64,000 nt of DNA, taken from positions 31,070 to 95,069 of the forward strand of contig JAFKKF010000019.1 of the NCBI GenBank assembly GCA_017305635.1, written 5' to 3'. Position numbers and translations under genes: made by a program. The stretch comes from Hyphomicrobiales bacterium (GTDB lineage: Bacteria > Pseudomonadota > Alphaproteobacteria > Rhizobiales > Kaistiaceae). This document shows, piece after piece, positions 56,031 to 64,000 of the stretch. The notes below the pieces were generated by a model. The model was not told where the DNA came from and did no database searches. It worked only from the letters and a program-made list of their open reading frames with translations. Position 1 is the stretch's first letter; every line of letters begins with the position of its first letter.

Positions 56031-57148
56031 CAGGCGCCACCGAAGCTGATGTTGAGCGACTCGCCGGTCGCCGGATGGAAGAAATGGGTCTGGCTCTCGT
56101 CGAGTCGCGCATAGACCGTCTCGCCCGGCTTGCCGACGTAGCCGCTCGCCGTCCGCGCCCGGATGAACTGCCGCCCGACCTTGAGGTCGACGATGTCATA
56201 GGCGCCGAGCGGCTCGATGATATGTGCCTCGACCGGCACGTAGCCCGGCGCCTGCTGGCGCGAGACGAGCACGCCTTCGGGCCGGATGCCCAGCATGAAA
56301 TCGCCCTGGCCATGGCTCGCCGCCGCCATCTTCTGCGGCAGCTCGGACGGGAAGCCGAAGGATCCGTCGCCCTCGCCGACCACGACGCTCGCCACCGCGC
56401 CGCTCGTCTGCACGCTCGCCTTGGTGACGTTCATCACCGGGCTGCCGATGAACTGCGCGACGAAGAGGTTCGCCGGATGCCGGTAGACCTCGGTCGGCGA
56501 GCCCACCTGCTGCAGGACACCCTCGTTCATGATCGCGATGCGGTCGGCGAGCGACATCGCCTCGACCTGATCGTGGGTGACGTAGACCGTGGTCGAATCG
56601 TTCTCGAGGTGGAGGCGCTTCAGCTCGGTGCGCATCTCCTCGCGGAGCTTGGCGTCGAGGGCGCCGATCGGCTCGTCCATCAGCATCGCCTTCGGCCGGC
56701 GCACCAGCGCCCGGCCGATGGCGATGCGCTGCATGTCGCCGCCCGAGAGCTGCGACGGCCGGCGGCTGAGGAGATGCTCGATCTGGATGGCCTTCGCCAC
56801 CGCCCGCACCTGGCCGTCGATCTGGCTTCGGCTCTCGCCGGTGGCGCGGAGCGGAAAGGCGATGTTCTCGTAGGCCGTCAGGTGTGGATAGAGCGCGAAG
56901 AGCTGGAACACGAAGGCGATGTCGCGATCGCCAGCAGGCAGGTTCTGCACCGCCTTGCCGTCGATCAGGATGTCGCCGCGATCGATCTCCTCGAGGCCGG
57001 CGATGGCGCGCAGCGTCGTCGTCTTGCCGCAGCCGGAGGGCCCGAGCAGGACGACGAATTCCTTGTTCTGGATCGTCAGGTTCAATTTGCGGATGACGTA
57101 GTTCTCGCCGAAGAACTTCTCGACGTCGCGGAGCACTATCTCGGCCAT
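56030..57148 (-). CDS. MalK/UgpC-type sugar ABC importer ATPase, first of two
   Basis: This 372-residue ATPase has Walker A GPSGCGKTT, the Q-loop VFQLFALYP, signature LSGGDMQRIAIGRA, Walker B AMLMDEPIGALD and the HDQVEAM switch, then a regulatory domain with LGIRPEGVLVS. The start MAEIVLRDVEKFF at 57148 fits the family. It lies 5 bases after the 64-residue membrane-protein gene and overlaps the second ATPase by one base. Paired unequal ATPases occur in rhizobial glycerol and related importers. Confidence 0.93.
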   Translation of the reverse strand: MAEIVLRDVEKFFGENYVIRKLNLTIQNKEFVVLLGPSGCGKTTTLRAIAGLEEIDRGDILIDGKAVQNLPAGDRDIAFVFQLFALYPHLTAYENIAFPLRATGESRSQIDGQVRAVAKAIQIEHLLSRRPSQLSGGDMQRIAIGRALVRRPKAMLMDEPIGALDAKLREEMRTELKRLHLENDSTTVYVTHDQVEAMSLADRIAIMNEGVLQQVGSPTEVYRHPANLFVAQFIGSPVMNVTKASVQTSGAVASVVVGEGDGSFGFPSELPQKMAAASHGQGDFMLGIRPEGVLVSRQQAPGYVPVEAHIIEPLGAYDIVDLKVGRQFIRARTASGYVGKPGETVYARLDESQTHFFHPATGESLNISFGGA

Positions 57149-57153
57149 CGCGC

Positions 57154-57348
57154 CTATTCCTCCTTCGGCGCCGGCTTGATCTTCGAGAAGACCGAGAAGC
57201 CGACGAGCCCGATGAGGATGATGGTCACCCCGTAGCTGTGCAGCGCCATGCTCCATGGCTGGCAGAGGGCGACGATGCCGATGATCATCACCCACTGCGA
57301 CAGCGGTTCGAGATAGCGCGCGCTGATTTCCTTGAAACCCATCGCCAT
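57154..57348 (-). CDS. small two-helix membrane protein encoded within the sugar importer operon
   Basis: I do not recognise this 64-residue protein. It has two hydrophobic stretches (about residues 18-34, WVMIIGIVALCQPW, and 39-55, YGVTIILIGLVGFSVF) and a charged tail KIKPAPKEE. It starts 3 bases after the permease stop and ends 5 bases before the first ATPase, so it is clearly part of the operon. Rhizobial glycerol importers with two ATPases also carry a small membrane protein (GlpU), so a subunit or assembly role is likely, but sequence likeness was not established. Confidence 0.85.
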   Translation of the reverse strand: MAMGFKEISARYLEPLSQWVMIIGIVALCQPWSMALHSYGVTIILIGLVGFSVFSKIKPAPKEE

Positions 57349-57351
57349 GTC

Positions 57352-58308
57352 CTACTTGCGAATGGCGCCGAAGGTCACGCCGCGAAGCAGGTGCTTGCGC
57401 AGCACGAAGGTGAAGATCGCGACCGGCAGCAGGAACAGCACCGTGCCCGCCGCGATGGTCGTCCAGTCGGGGAGCCCCGAGCCGAGCTGCGACGGGATGA
57501 AGGGCGGCGCCGTCTGCGCGCGCCGGTTGGTCAGCATCAGCGCGAAGGCATATTCGTTCCACGCCGTGATGAAGCAGAACACCGCCGTCGCCGCGATGCC
57601 GGTCGCCGCCTCGGGAAGCACGATCTTGAAGAAGGCCTGCATCCGCGAATAGCCGTCGACCAGCGCCGCCTCCTCGTATTCCTTCGGTATCTCGTCCATG
57701 AAGCCCTTCATGAGCCAGACCGAGAAGGAGAGGTTGAAGGCGACGTAGAGGATGATCAGGCCGACATGGGTGTCGTTGAGCCCGACCGCCCGGTACATCA
57801 GGAACATCGGGATGGCGACGACGATCGGCGGCAGCATGCGCGTGGACAGGATGAAGAACAGGAGATCCGCCTCGCCCGCCATCTTGAAGCGCGAGAATCC
57901 GTAGGCCGTGAAGGTGCCGAACCCGACCGCCAGGATCGTGCTGATCACCGCGACGATCAGGCTGTTCATGAAGCGGTCGGGATAGGCCGAGAGCTGCACC
58001 GCCCCGCCCGTCCGCAGCACCCGCTCCCCGCCGTCATAGATGCGCTGCTCCCACCAGGGCGCCGCGTCGTAGGTCGCCTTGTCGACCGGCTTCGTCATCT
58101 GCACCCGCTTGACGAAGAGCTTGATGAACGGCGTGATCTCCGGCGTGAAGAACACCGTCGGCGGCACCGTCGTCGCCAGCTCGCGCGGCTTGAACGCCGT
58201 CGAGGCGATCCAGTAGATCGGCGCGAGGAAGACGATCGTGGCGATCAGGACGCCGACGATCGCCAGGCGGTTGAAGACGGCCTTGCGCGGGGAAGATACG
58301 ACGGCCAT
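57352..58308 (-). CDS. sugar ABC importer permease, MalG type
   Basis: This 318-residue permease has six helices and the coupling EAA loop EEAALVDGYSRMQAFFKIVLPEA near residue 220. A periplasmic loop of about 75 residues lies between helices 1 and 2 (residues 35-110), longer than usual for MalG. It pairs with the MalF-type permease just upstream (1-base gap) and the two ATPases downstream. No substrate can be read from the sequence. Confidence 0.93.
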   Translation of the reverse strand: MAVVSSPRKAVFNRLAIVGVLIATIVFLAPIYWIASTAFKPRELATTVPPTVFFTPEITPFIKLFVKRVQMTKPVDKATYDAAPWWEQRIYDGGERVLRTGGAVQLSAYPDRFMNSLIVAVISTILAVGFGTFTAYGFSRFKMAGEADLLFFILSTRMLPPIVVAIPMFLMYRAVGLNDTHVGLIILYVAFNLSFSVWLMKGFMDEIPKEYEEAALVDGYSRMQAFFKIVLPEAATGIAATAVFCFITAWNEYAFALMLTNRRAQTAPPFIPSQLGSGLPDWTTIAAGTVLFLLPVAIFTFVLRKHLLRGVTFGAIRK

Positions 58309-58309
58309 C

Positions 58310-59215
58310 TCACCGCTCCTTGGCGCGGTTGAGGTACTTGACGTACATGTTCGTGATCGCCAGCACCATGATCAGGACGATGTAGGCGAGCGCGCAGGAC
58401 TTGCCCGTGTCCCATTGCTGGAACGCCTGCTTGTAGAGCCGGATCGAGATCAGCTCGGTCGTCGGCTGCGTGCTCATGATGTAGGCGATGTCGAAGGTCT
58501 TGAACGCCTCCATCGTGCGGAAGATGAGCGCGATCATGAGGAGCGGCGAGACCAGCGGCAGCGTGATGCGCGTGAAGGTGTACCAGCTCCCGGCGCGGTC
58601 GATGGCGGCCGCCTCGTAGAGGTGCTTCGGCACCGCCGAGAGCCCGGCGAGCGAGAGCAGCATGACGAAGGGCGCCCACATCCATATGTCGGTGATCGCC
58701 ACGGCGTAGAGCGCAGTGTCCGGATCGGACAGCCAGGCGAAATCGCCGAGGCCGAAGATGTAGTTTATCGGCCCCCAGGAGGGGCTGTAGAGCAGCCGCC
58801 AGAACAACCCGACCACCGCCGCCGACATCATCATCGGCAGGAGGAGGAGCGTCGTGACGAGGCCCTTGAAGGCGAAGCTGCGGTTGAGGAGCAGCGCCAG
58901 CCCGAAGCCGACCAGCATCTGCCCGGCGACCGAGACGATGACGTATTTCGCCGTGATGACGAAGTTCGACCAGATGTTCTCGTCGGTCAGCAGGTCGCGA
59001 TAGTTCTGCAGCCCCACGAACTGGACCGGCTCGTTGGAGGCGGCGCTGAAATCGGTGAACGAATAGCCGAGCGAATAGATCAGCGGGAAGATGTTGAACA
59101 CGATCAGGAACACGATCGTGGGAATGATGAACACGTTCCGGATCGTCAGGTCGCTCCACCCCCGCGCGGCGGCGCGGGAACGCGGATCGAGCCTGTTCAT
59201 GACTGCAGTCGCCAA
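58310..59215 (-). CDS. sugar ABC importer permease, MalF type, probable TTG start
   Basis: The 301-residue permease has six helices and the coupling loop LYEAAAIDRAGSWYTFTRITLP near residue 200. GGAGGG lies 7 bases before a TTG at 59215, which gives MATAVMNRLDP; the ATG at 59200, five codons later, has no comparable site. It stands between the binding-protein gene (76-base gap with a hairpin) and the MalG-type permease. Confidence 0.92.
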   Translation of the reverse strand: MATAVMNRLDPRSRAAARGWSDLTIRNVFIIPTIVFLIVFNIFPLIYSLGYSFTDFSAASNEPVQFVGLQNYRDLLTDENIWSNFVITAKYVIVSVAGQMLVGFGLALLLNRSFAFKGLVTTLLLLPMMMSAAVVGLFWRLLYSPSWGPINYIFGLGDFAWLSDPDTALYAVAITDIWMWAPFVMLLSLAGLSAVPKHLYEAAAIDRAGSWYTFTRITLPLVSPLLMIALIFRTMEAFKTFDIAYIMSTQPTTELISIRLYKQAFQQWDTGKSCALAYIVLIMVLAITNMYVKYLNRAKER

Positions 59216-59247
59216 GAGAATTCCCTCCCTGCCGCATCGGGCAGGAC

Positions 59248-59272
59248 CGGAGGAGGCGCGACGCCTCCTCCG
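59248..59272 (-). terminator. intercistronic 11-bp hairpin after the binding-protein gene
   Basis: CGGAGGAGGCG (59248-59258) and CGCCTCCTCCG (59262-59272) form a perfect 11-base-pair stem with a 3-base loop, between the binding-protein stop and the first permease. There is no T-run. Such hairpins commonly protect the binding-protein mRNA so that it is made in excess over the membrane parts. Confidence 0.7.
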
Positions 59273-59291
59273 TCCCCGTTCTCGCAGTCGG

Positions 59292-60605
59292 TTACGACTT
59301 GTAGCGCTTGTACTTGGTGAAGGTCGCCGTCCACTCCTTGGCGACCGCGTCGAGCGCTTCCTGCGCGGTGCCCTTGCCGCCAACCACGAACGGATAGATG
59401 TGCTGGTTGAACTGGTCGAGGATTTCCGCGTATTCCGGCGTCGCCCAGAAGTCCTTCACCATGAACATGGTGTCGTAGAAGGCCTTGTTGTACGGCGTCG
59501 CGTTCTGGAACTCAGGCGACTTGAGCACCGCCTGGCTGCAGGTATAGCCGCCGAGCTCGGCCCACTTCTTCTGGGTGTCGTCCTTGATGAACCATTCCAG
59601 GAACTTCATCGCCGCTTCCTGCTTCTTCGAGTAGGCGACGATGGAAATTCCCTGGCCGCCAAGCGCGGCGAAGCGCTTGCCGTCCGGTCCCGCCGGATTG
59701 GCGAAGAAGCCGGTAACGTCGGCGTTCGGGTTGGTGGCCTTGTTCACCAGCGGCGGGAAGAACGCGAAGAAGTTCATGCTCATCGCGGCCAGGTTTTCGG
59801 TGACTGCCTGGTTGTCCTCGATGAAGAACGTCTTGCCCCAGCCCGGCGGGGTGAACTTGTACAATTCCTTGTACATTTCGAGGCCGGCGACGGACTCCTT
59901 GGAGTTCACGATGCCGTCGACCTTGTAGGTGGCGTAGTCGCCGAGGTCGCCGCCATAGCTGAAGATGGCGCTCTCGACGCCCATCGCCATCGCGTCATAG
60001 GAGTTGTCGGTGTAGATGGCGACGCCGTACTTCTTCTCGTCGGGACGGTAGAAGAACTCGGCTATGTCGCGCAGCTCCGCATAGGTCTGCGGCACTGCGA
60101 GGTCGCGGCCGTACTTGGCCTTGAACGCCTCCTTCTCCTTCGGATCCTCGAACCAGTCCTTGCGGTAGGCCCAGCCGATCGCGTCGCCTTCCAGCGGGAT
60201 CGCCCAGTACTTGCCGCTGCCGCCGGGATATTCGGCATAGTACTTGACCGTGGCCGGGGCCATCACGTCGTTCAGCTTGTGCTTGTTGAAGAAGTCGGTC
60301 AGGTCGACGTAGTGGCCCTGCGTCGCGCCCGCGCCGAGCCACTGCGAGTCGCCGACGACCATGTCGTAGGCATCGCCCTTGGCGTTGAACTCGGCGAAGG
60401 TCTTGGTCTGGAAGTCCGCCCAGGGCGTCGTCTGGACGGTGATCGTGTCGCCCGATTCCTCGGCATATTGGTTGACCAGTTCCTGCAGGTAGTTGGCGGG
60501 ATCCCATTCCGCCCAGAAAATGGTCAGGTCCTCGGCCTTGGCGGCCCATGAGCCCAACGCGAAAGCCGCGCCGGCCATCAATGCAACCAGTGTCTTCCTT
60601 TTCAT
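59292..60605 (-). CDS. extracellular sugar-binding protein of the ABC importer
   Basis: This 437-residue periplasmic protein has a signal peptide (residues 1-24, cleaved after AAKA) and a type I extracellular solute-binding fold: LTIFWAEWDPANYL, AYDMVVGDSQWLG, WAIPLEGDAIGWAYRKD, then GGQGISIVAYSKKQEAAMKFLEW. It captures the sugar and delivers it to the permease pair. The ATG at 60605 has GGGAG upstream. It follows the TetR gene by 74 bases on the same strand, so regulator and importer may be co-transcribed. Confidence 0.93.
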   Translation of the reverse strand: MKRKTLVALMAGAAFALGSWAAKAEDLTIFWAEWDPANYLQELVNQYAEESGDTITVQTTPWADFQTKTFAEFNAKGDAYDMVVGDSQWLGAGATQGHYVDLTDFFNKHKLNDVMAPATVKYYAEYPGGSGKYWAIPLEGDAIGWAYRKDWFEDPKEKEAFKAKYGRDLAVPQTYAELRDIAEFFYRPDEKKYGVAIYTDNSYDAMAMGVESAIFSYGGDLGDYATYKVDGIVNSKESVAGLEMYKELYKFTPPGWGKTFFIEDNQAVTENLAAMSMNFFAFFPPLVNKATNPNADVTGFFANPAGPDGKRFAALGGQGISIVAYSKKQEAAMKFLEWFIKDDTQKKWAELGGYTCSQAVLKSPEFQNATPYNKAFYDTMFMVKDFWATPEYAEILDQFNQHIYPFVVGGKGTAQEALDAVAKEWTATFTKYKRYKS

Positions 60606-60679
60606 GCCCTTCTCCCTAGGACGTTTTTTCCTTCCCAGTCTTTATTGCGCGCCGGCATTTTGAGGCCGCCGGCGGTAGG

Positions 60680-61396
60680 TCAGTTCCTGGTGCGCCCGCT
60701 CCCTGTCTTGCGGAGCGCAGGGCGCGCCGCCCGCTTGCCGTGGCCATTGGCCTTCTTCGGCGCATGGCCGGCCTCGGCAATGGCTGCGGCGACGAGCGCA
60801 TGGGCCGCCCATGATGCCACGCGCTCGACCTGCTTGGCGTCGAGGCCCCATATGTCCCTGAGGACGATGATCGCCTCGATGCCGAAGATCAGCGACAGCG
60901 ACTGCATCAGGTTTTCATACGTCTGTCGACCGAGTTTTGCCTTGAGCGGCGTGGCGGCGGCGGCGAGCAGGCCCTTGCGGTTCCCGCGCACGACCCGCGC
61001 CTCGTCGCCGCCCGTCCCGGCATGGCGGCGGGCCCACTGCTCGAGCGCCAGGCGGAGCGCGGCCCGGTGCAGCGCCTCGTGCGCGAGGATCCCCGGATAG
61101 GCGGCGGACAGAAGATCCGCGATCCGCGCCTCGCCATCGTCGGATTCCGACGACCAGTCGAAGACCGGGCCGAGCGCCTGGTTGACCGCCGCCTGGATGA
61201 TCGAGGCCTGGCTCGGGAAATACCGGTAGGCCGTGGCGCGCGAGACTTCCGCTGCCTCGGCGACGTCGGTCACCGACGGCACCTGCCCGTCCTGCATCAG
61301 GCGCATGGCGGTGTCGCGCATGACCTTCTGCATGCGGGCCCGCGGCCCCCTTTCGGCGCCGGCGCGGAGACTCCGTTCTTGACCTGAGACGGGCAT
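60680..61396 (-). CDS. TetR family transcriptional regulator
   Basis: The 238-residue protein has an N-terminal helix-turn-helix ([20 protein letters not shown], about residues 45-64) and a helical ligand-binding C-terminal domain ending in a basic [17 protein letters not shown] tail. It is encoded between the sugar importer and the divergent three-gene operon and probably controls both. An inverted repeat overlaps its start codon, suggesting autoregulation. The ATG at 61396 was chosen because it gives a normal-length N-terminus. Confidence 0.88.
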   Translation of the reverse strand: MPVSGQERSLRAGAERGPRARMQKVMRDTAMRLMQDGQVPSVTDVAEAAEVSRATAYRYFPSQASIIQAAVNQALGPVFDWSSESDDGEARIADLLSAAYPGILAHEALHRAALRLALEQWARRHAGTGGDEARVVRGNRKGLLAAAATPLKAKLGRQTYENLMQSLSLIFGIEAIIVLRDIWGLDAKQVERVASWAAHALVAAAIAEAGHAPKKANGHGKRAARPALRKTGSGRTRN

Positions 61397-61419
61397 ATCA
61401 ATACGGTATAAGCGTCTCA
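61385..61419. promoter_or_regulatory. candidate TetR operator overlapping the regulator start
   Basis: Arms TGAGACG (61385-61391) and CGTCTCA (61413-61419) form a perfect inverted repeat across 21 bases, and inside lies a second one, ATAC-G-GTAT (61401-61409). The nested arrangement covers the TetR start codon and the AT-rich start of the divergent region. Binding here could repress both directions. Confidence 0.5.
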
Positions 61420-61587
61420 GAAGAATTGCAACGAACCTTTGGAAAAAACCGCGCAAAGACGGGCCGGCGGACCGCCAGGCAGAAATTCTCCGTTCACGGG
61501 CAAGGCTTACCGCAACGCATCGCGGGACCGCTGCGCCGCAAGATAACAAGAAGGGCGAAGCGTCGCCCGCGTCCCCAGGGAGCGTTC

Positions 61588-62424
61588 ATGCCGGCGATCG
61601 AGCGTCGCGGGATTCTCGACAGGTTCCACGACATGGTTCAGCGCCGCGTGCCGATCGTCGGCGGCGGCGCCGGCACCGGACTCTCCGCCAAATGCGAGGA
61701 AGCCGGCGGCATCGACCTCATCATCATCTACAATTCGGGACGCTACCGCATGGCCGGCCGCGGCTCGGCCGCCGGGCTGCTCGCCTATGGCAATGCCAAC
61801 GAGATCGTGAAGGAGATGGCGGTCGAGGTGCTCCCCGTGGTCAGGCACACGCCCGTGCTCGCCGGGGTCAACGGCACCGATCCCTTCATCCTCATGCCCC
61901 AATTCCTCGCCGAGCTGAAGGCCATGGGCTTCTCCGGCGTGCAGAACTTCCCGACCATCGGCCTCTTCGACGGCACCATGCGCCAGGCCTTCGAGGAGAC
62001 CGGCATGGGCTACGGCCTCGAGGTCGACATGATCCGCCAGGCCCATGAGCTCGACCTCCTCACCACGCCCTATGTCTTCAACCCGGACGAGGCGCGGGCC
62101 ATGACGCAGGCCGGCGCCGACATCATCGTCGCCCACATGGGCGTCACCACCGGCGGCGCCATCGGCGCCACTTCCGCCAGGTCGCTGGAGAAATGCGTCG
62201 GCGAGATCGATGCCATCGCCGCCGCCGCGCTTTCGGTGCGCAACGACGTCATCGTGCTCTGCCACGGCGGCCCCATCGCCGAGCCGGCGGACGCCGGCTT
62301 CATCCTGAAGCATTCGGCCAATTGCCACGGCTTCTACGGCGCCTCCTCGATGGAGCGGCTGCCGGTCGAGGCGGCGCTCACCGAGCAGACGCGGAAATTC
62401 AAGGCGCTGCCGCTCCGCGCCTGA
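61588..62424 (+). CDS. phosphoenolpyruvate-hydrolase-family TIM-barrel protein (Tm-1 C-terminal type)
   Basis: The 278-residue protein matches the PEP_hydrolase family (PF09370 type), the C-terminal half of plant Tm-1-like proteins. Visible segments are [57 protein letters not shown] and [13 protein letters not shown]. Bacterial members usually stand next to a Tm-1-like (UPF0261) gene; here a cupin follows instead. The catalysed reaction is not established for this context. AGGGAG precedes the ATG at 61588. It is the first gene of an operon divergent from TetR. Confidence 0.88.
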   Translation: MPAIERRGILDRFHDMVQRRVPIVGGGAGTGLSAKCEEAGGIDLIIIYNSGRYRMAGRGSAAGLLAYGNANEIVKEMAVEVLPVVRHTPVLAGVNGTDPFILMPQFLAELKAMGFSGVQNFPTIGLFDGTMRQAFEETGMGYGLEVDMIRQAHELDLLTTPYVFNPDEARAMTQAGADIIVAHMGVTTGGAIGATSARSLEKCVGEIDAIAAAALSVRNDVIVLCHGGPIAEPADAGFILKHSANCHGFYGASSMERLPVEAALTEQTRKFKALPLRA

Positions 62425-62455
62425 CGCGAAGGAAGTAGAACCGGGAGGAAGACAT

Positions 62456-62857
62456 ATGGCCGGCAAGTTCGTGATGGCGAACGAGACCAAGCCCGAGGTG
62501 CTCGACTGGGGCCAGCTGAGGTGGCTGAGCAACCCGCCCAATACCGGCGCCGGCCAGCTCACCGTCATCGGCGTCAGTCTCGCGCCGGGCAAGGGCCACG
62601 ACTTCCACAAGCATCCCGACCAGGAAGAGGTGATCTACGTCGTCGCCGGCAAGGTCGAGCAATGGGTGGAGCGCGAGAAGCGGATACTCGGGCCGGGCGA
62701 CTGCGCCTTCATCCCGGCCGACGTCGTCCATGCCTCGTTCAACGTCGGCGACGGCAATGCCAGCATAGTGGCTATACTCGGCCCCTGCGTCGGCGCGACC
62801 GGCTACGAAGTAGCCGACGTCGCCGGCGACGCGCCGTGGAACACGCTGCGCCGCTGA
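62456..62857 (+). CDS. single-domain cupin
   Basis: The 133-residue protein is a small double-stranded beta-helix with cupin motif 1 [22 protein letters not shown] (metal ligands His, His and Glu) and motif 2 [17 protein letters not shown] with the last His. Metal-binding cupins of this kind act as isomerases, dioxygenases or sugar-binding sensors. It is 31 bases after the PEP-hydrolase-like gene and 32 before the TIM-barrel isomerase, so it shares their pathway. GGGAGG precedes the start. Confidence 0.9.
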   Translation: MAGKFVMANETKPEVLDWGQLRWLSNPPNTGAGQLTVIGVSLAPGKGHDFHKHPDQEEVIYVVAGKVEQWVEREKRILGPGDCAFIPADVVHASFNVGDGNASIVAILGPCVGATGYEVADVAGDAPWNTLRR

Positions 62858-62889
62858 CCGCGGCCGGAAGACATTCGGGAGGACTCGCG

Positions 62890-63939
62890 ATGGAGAACAA
62901 CTACCCCAGACTTCACAACGCCATGTGGCCGGGCGTCGTCGGCAAGGGCAGCGGCGACGGCGAGCCGATCATCGGCCTCGACACGCTCCTCATGCTGACC
63001 CGTGACGCCCGCGGCCCGAACGGCGAGAAGTTCGACGGCGTCGACCTCTGGCTCGCCGATCCCCACATCTCCATCGACAGCGACACGGACGCGGTCAAGC
63101 GCGTCGCCGACCACATTGCCGGCTACGGCCTCGCGGTCGGCTCCTTCGTCGCGCCGATCTGGGGCGGCGCCGGCGGCGGCTCGGCCATGGGCGACGCCGA
63201 AGAGCGCAAGCGCTTCGTCACCCAGGTCCGCAAGGCGGCCGCCATCGGGCAACAGATGCGCGAACTCGGCATCCGTCCGACCGGCGGCATCCGCATCGAT
63301 TCCTCCACCGGCGTCGAGGCCTGGGACAAGGACCCGAAGGGCAACACGAAGAAGATCGCCGAGACCTTCCGCGAAGCCGCGCGAGCCGCGCAGGATCATG
63401 GCGAGTTCCTGGTCGCCGAAGGCGAGATCTGCTGGGGCGGGATGCAGTCCTGGCGCGAGAACGTCAATCTCCTCGAAGAGGTCGACATGCCGGGCGTCGT
63501 CGGCTACCAGGCCGACATGGCGCATTCGATGCTCTTCACCCTCGGCTACAATGCCGAGAAGGATCGCCTGCTTCCGGAAAACTACGACTGGAAGGACCGC
63601 TCGCTCCTCGACGCCGCCTACAGGAAGGTGGCCGACGCGCTCCGTCCCTGGACCTACGACTTCCACGTCGCCCAGAACGACGGCAGCGTCTTCGGCTCGG
63701 GCGACCACGAGAAGACCGGCCGCCACTGCCAGGTCACCGACCCGAACGGCAAGCTCGATATCGTCAAGCATGCCGGCTACTGGCTGCGCGACGATCACGG
63801 CAACCTGACCAGGCGCATGCGCCACATCTGCTGGGACGGCTGCATGTTCCCCAATGCCGTCATGGAGGACCAGAAGACCTGGGACGCCATCCTCGGCGCC
63901 ATGGTCAAGGTGCGCCAGGCCCACGGCTGGGTGGAGTAA
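62890..63939 (+). CDS. sugar phosphate isomerase/epimerase-like TIM barrel
   Basis: The 349-residue protein has the AP-endonuclease-2/xylose-isomerase-like barrel. Likely metal ligands lie in [11 protein letters not shown] (Glu), YQADMAHSM (Asp, His), DFHVAQNDG (His) and HICWDGCMF. The family isomerises or epimerises sugars or inositol-like compounds with a divalent metal; the substrate here is unknown. GGGAGGA precedes the ATG at 62890. It ends the three-gene operon and is followed by a palindromic repeat. Confidence 0.85.
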   Translation: MENNYPRLHNAMWPGVVGKGSGDGEPIIGLDTLLMLTRDARGPNGEKFDGVDLWLADPHISIDSDTDAVKRVADHIAGYGLAVGSFVAPIWGGAGGGSAMGDAEERKRFVTQVRKAAAIGQQMRELGIRPTGGIRIDSSTGVEAWDKDPKGNTKKIAETFREAARAAQDHGEFLVAEGEICWGGMQSWRENVNLLEEVDMPGVVGYQADMAHSMLFTLGYNAEKDRLLPENYDWKDRSLLDAAYRKVADALRPWTYDFHVAQNDGSVFGSGDHEKTGRHCQVTDPNGKLDIVKHAGYWLRDDHGNLTRRMRHICWDGCMFPNAVMEDQKTWDAILGAMVKVRQAHGWVE

Positions 63940-63952
63940 CCCTGAGGGAGGA

Positions 63953-64000
63953 TCCTCCCCCGTTTACGGGGGAGGGGGACCGCCGAAGGCGGTGGAGGGG
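63953..64000 (+). repeat. GC-rich palindromic intergenic repeat, copy D (runs to window edge)
   Basis: The 48-base unit has TCCTCCCCCG with CGGGGGAGGGGGA, then the hairpin ACCGCC-GAA-GGCGGT and GGAGGGG. It aligns base for base with the copy at 54886 outside the hairpin stem, where paired changes keep the stem intact. It starts 13 bases after the isomerase stop. Confidence 0.85.

Overview
The window is high-GC DNA with the codon bias, gene families and gene order habits of an alphaproteobacterium, most likely in Hyphomicrobiales (Rhizobiales). Support comes from a ureDABC/ureEFG urease locus, a Tad-type TadG protein, an FrcCA-type sugar importer, a XylX-like sugar-acid dehydratase, a full-length pyruvate carboxylase, GANTC sites and a Rhizobiales-style GC-rich intergenic palindromic repeat. 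The genus cannot be fixed from the sequence alone. No prophage, insertion sequence, CRISPR array or plasmid replication gene is visible.

Layout. 1-4.6 kb: a truncated luciferase-like oxidoreductase, a TadG-like pilus-associated protein with an unusual Cys-rich repeat insert, an M15 peptidase and an M20 amidohydrolase. 4.6-12.1 kb: urease genes ureDABC and ureEFG on the minus strand, split by a plus-strand HAD phosphatase/MATE exporter pair. 12.2-20.5 kb: a penicillin-binding carboxypeptidase, a CobW GTPase, an aldo/keto reductase, glutamyl-Q-tRNA synthetase, an AlkA-type glycosylase, an esterase, a XylX-like dehydratase and a HAD phosphatase. 20.5-38.3 kb: sugar and sugar-acid catabolism (altronate dehydratase family, ribokinase, sugar 1-dehydrogenase, beta-mannosidase, mannonate dehydratase, xylulokinase, fructokinase), interleaved with pyruvate carboxylase, a molybdenum oxidoreductase/flavin reductase pair and a SulP-STAS-cNMP fusion transporter.

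38.3-46.7 kb is the most unusual part. Two convergent paralogous CelD/FemAB-like acyltransferases share a bidirectional terminator. They are followed by a flavin oxidoreductase, an AT-rich patch carrying an atypical tRNA-Asn-like gene, a shortened adenylation-domain protein without the ATP loop, a polysaccharide deacetylase and an orphan receiver-domain protein whose ribosome site lies in a hairpin. The envelope or exopolysaccharide is the likely theme. 46.9-51.3 kb carries an extensin-like protein, 6-phosphogluconate dehydrogenase, a SleB-like cell-wall hydrolase and an aldo/keto reductase.

51.4-64.0 kb is transport and catabolism. It holds an FrcCA importer without a local binding protein, then a complete MalEFGK-type importer with two different ATPases and a 64-residue membrane protein. 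A TetR regulator stands divergent to a three-gene operon (PEP-hydrolase-family TIM barrel, cupin, sugar isomerase/epimerase-like TIM barrel). This importer, regulator and operon look like one uncharacterised catabolic unit. Four copies of a GC-rich palindromic repeat sit next to stop codons; two of them show compensating changes in a hairpin stem.
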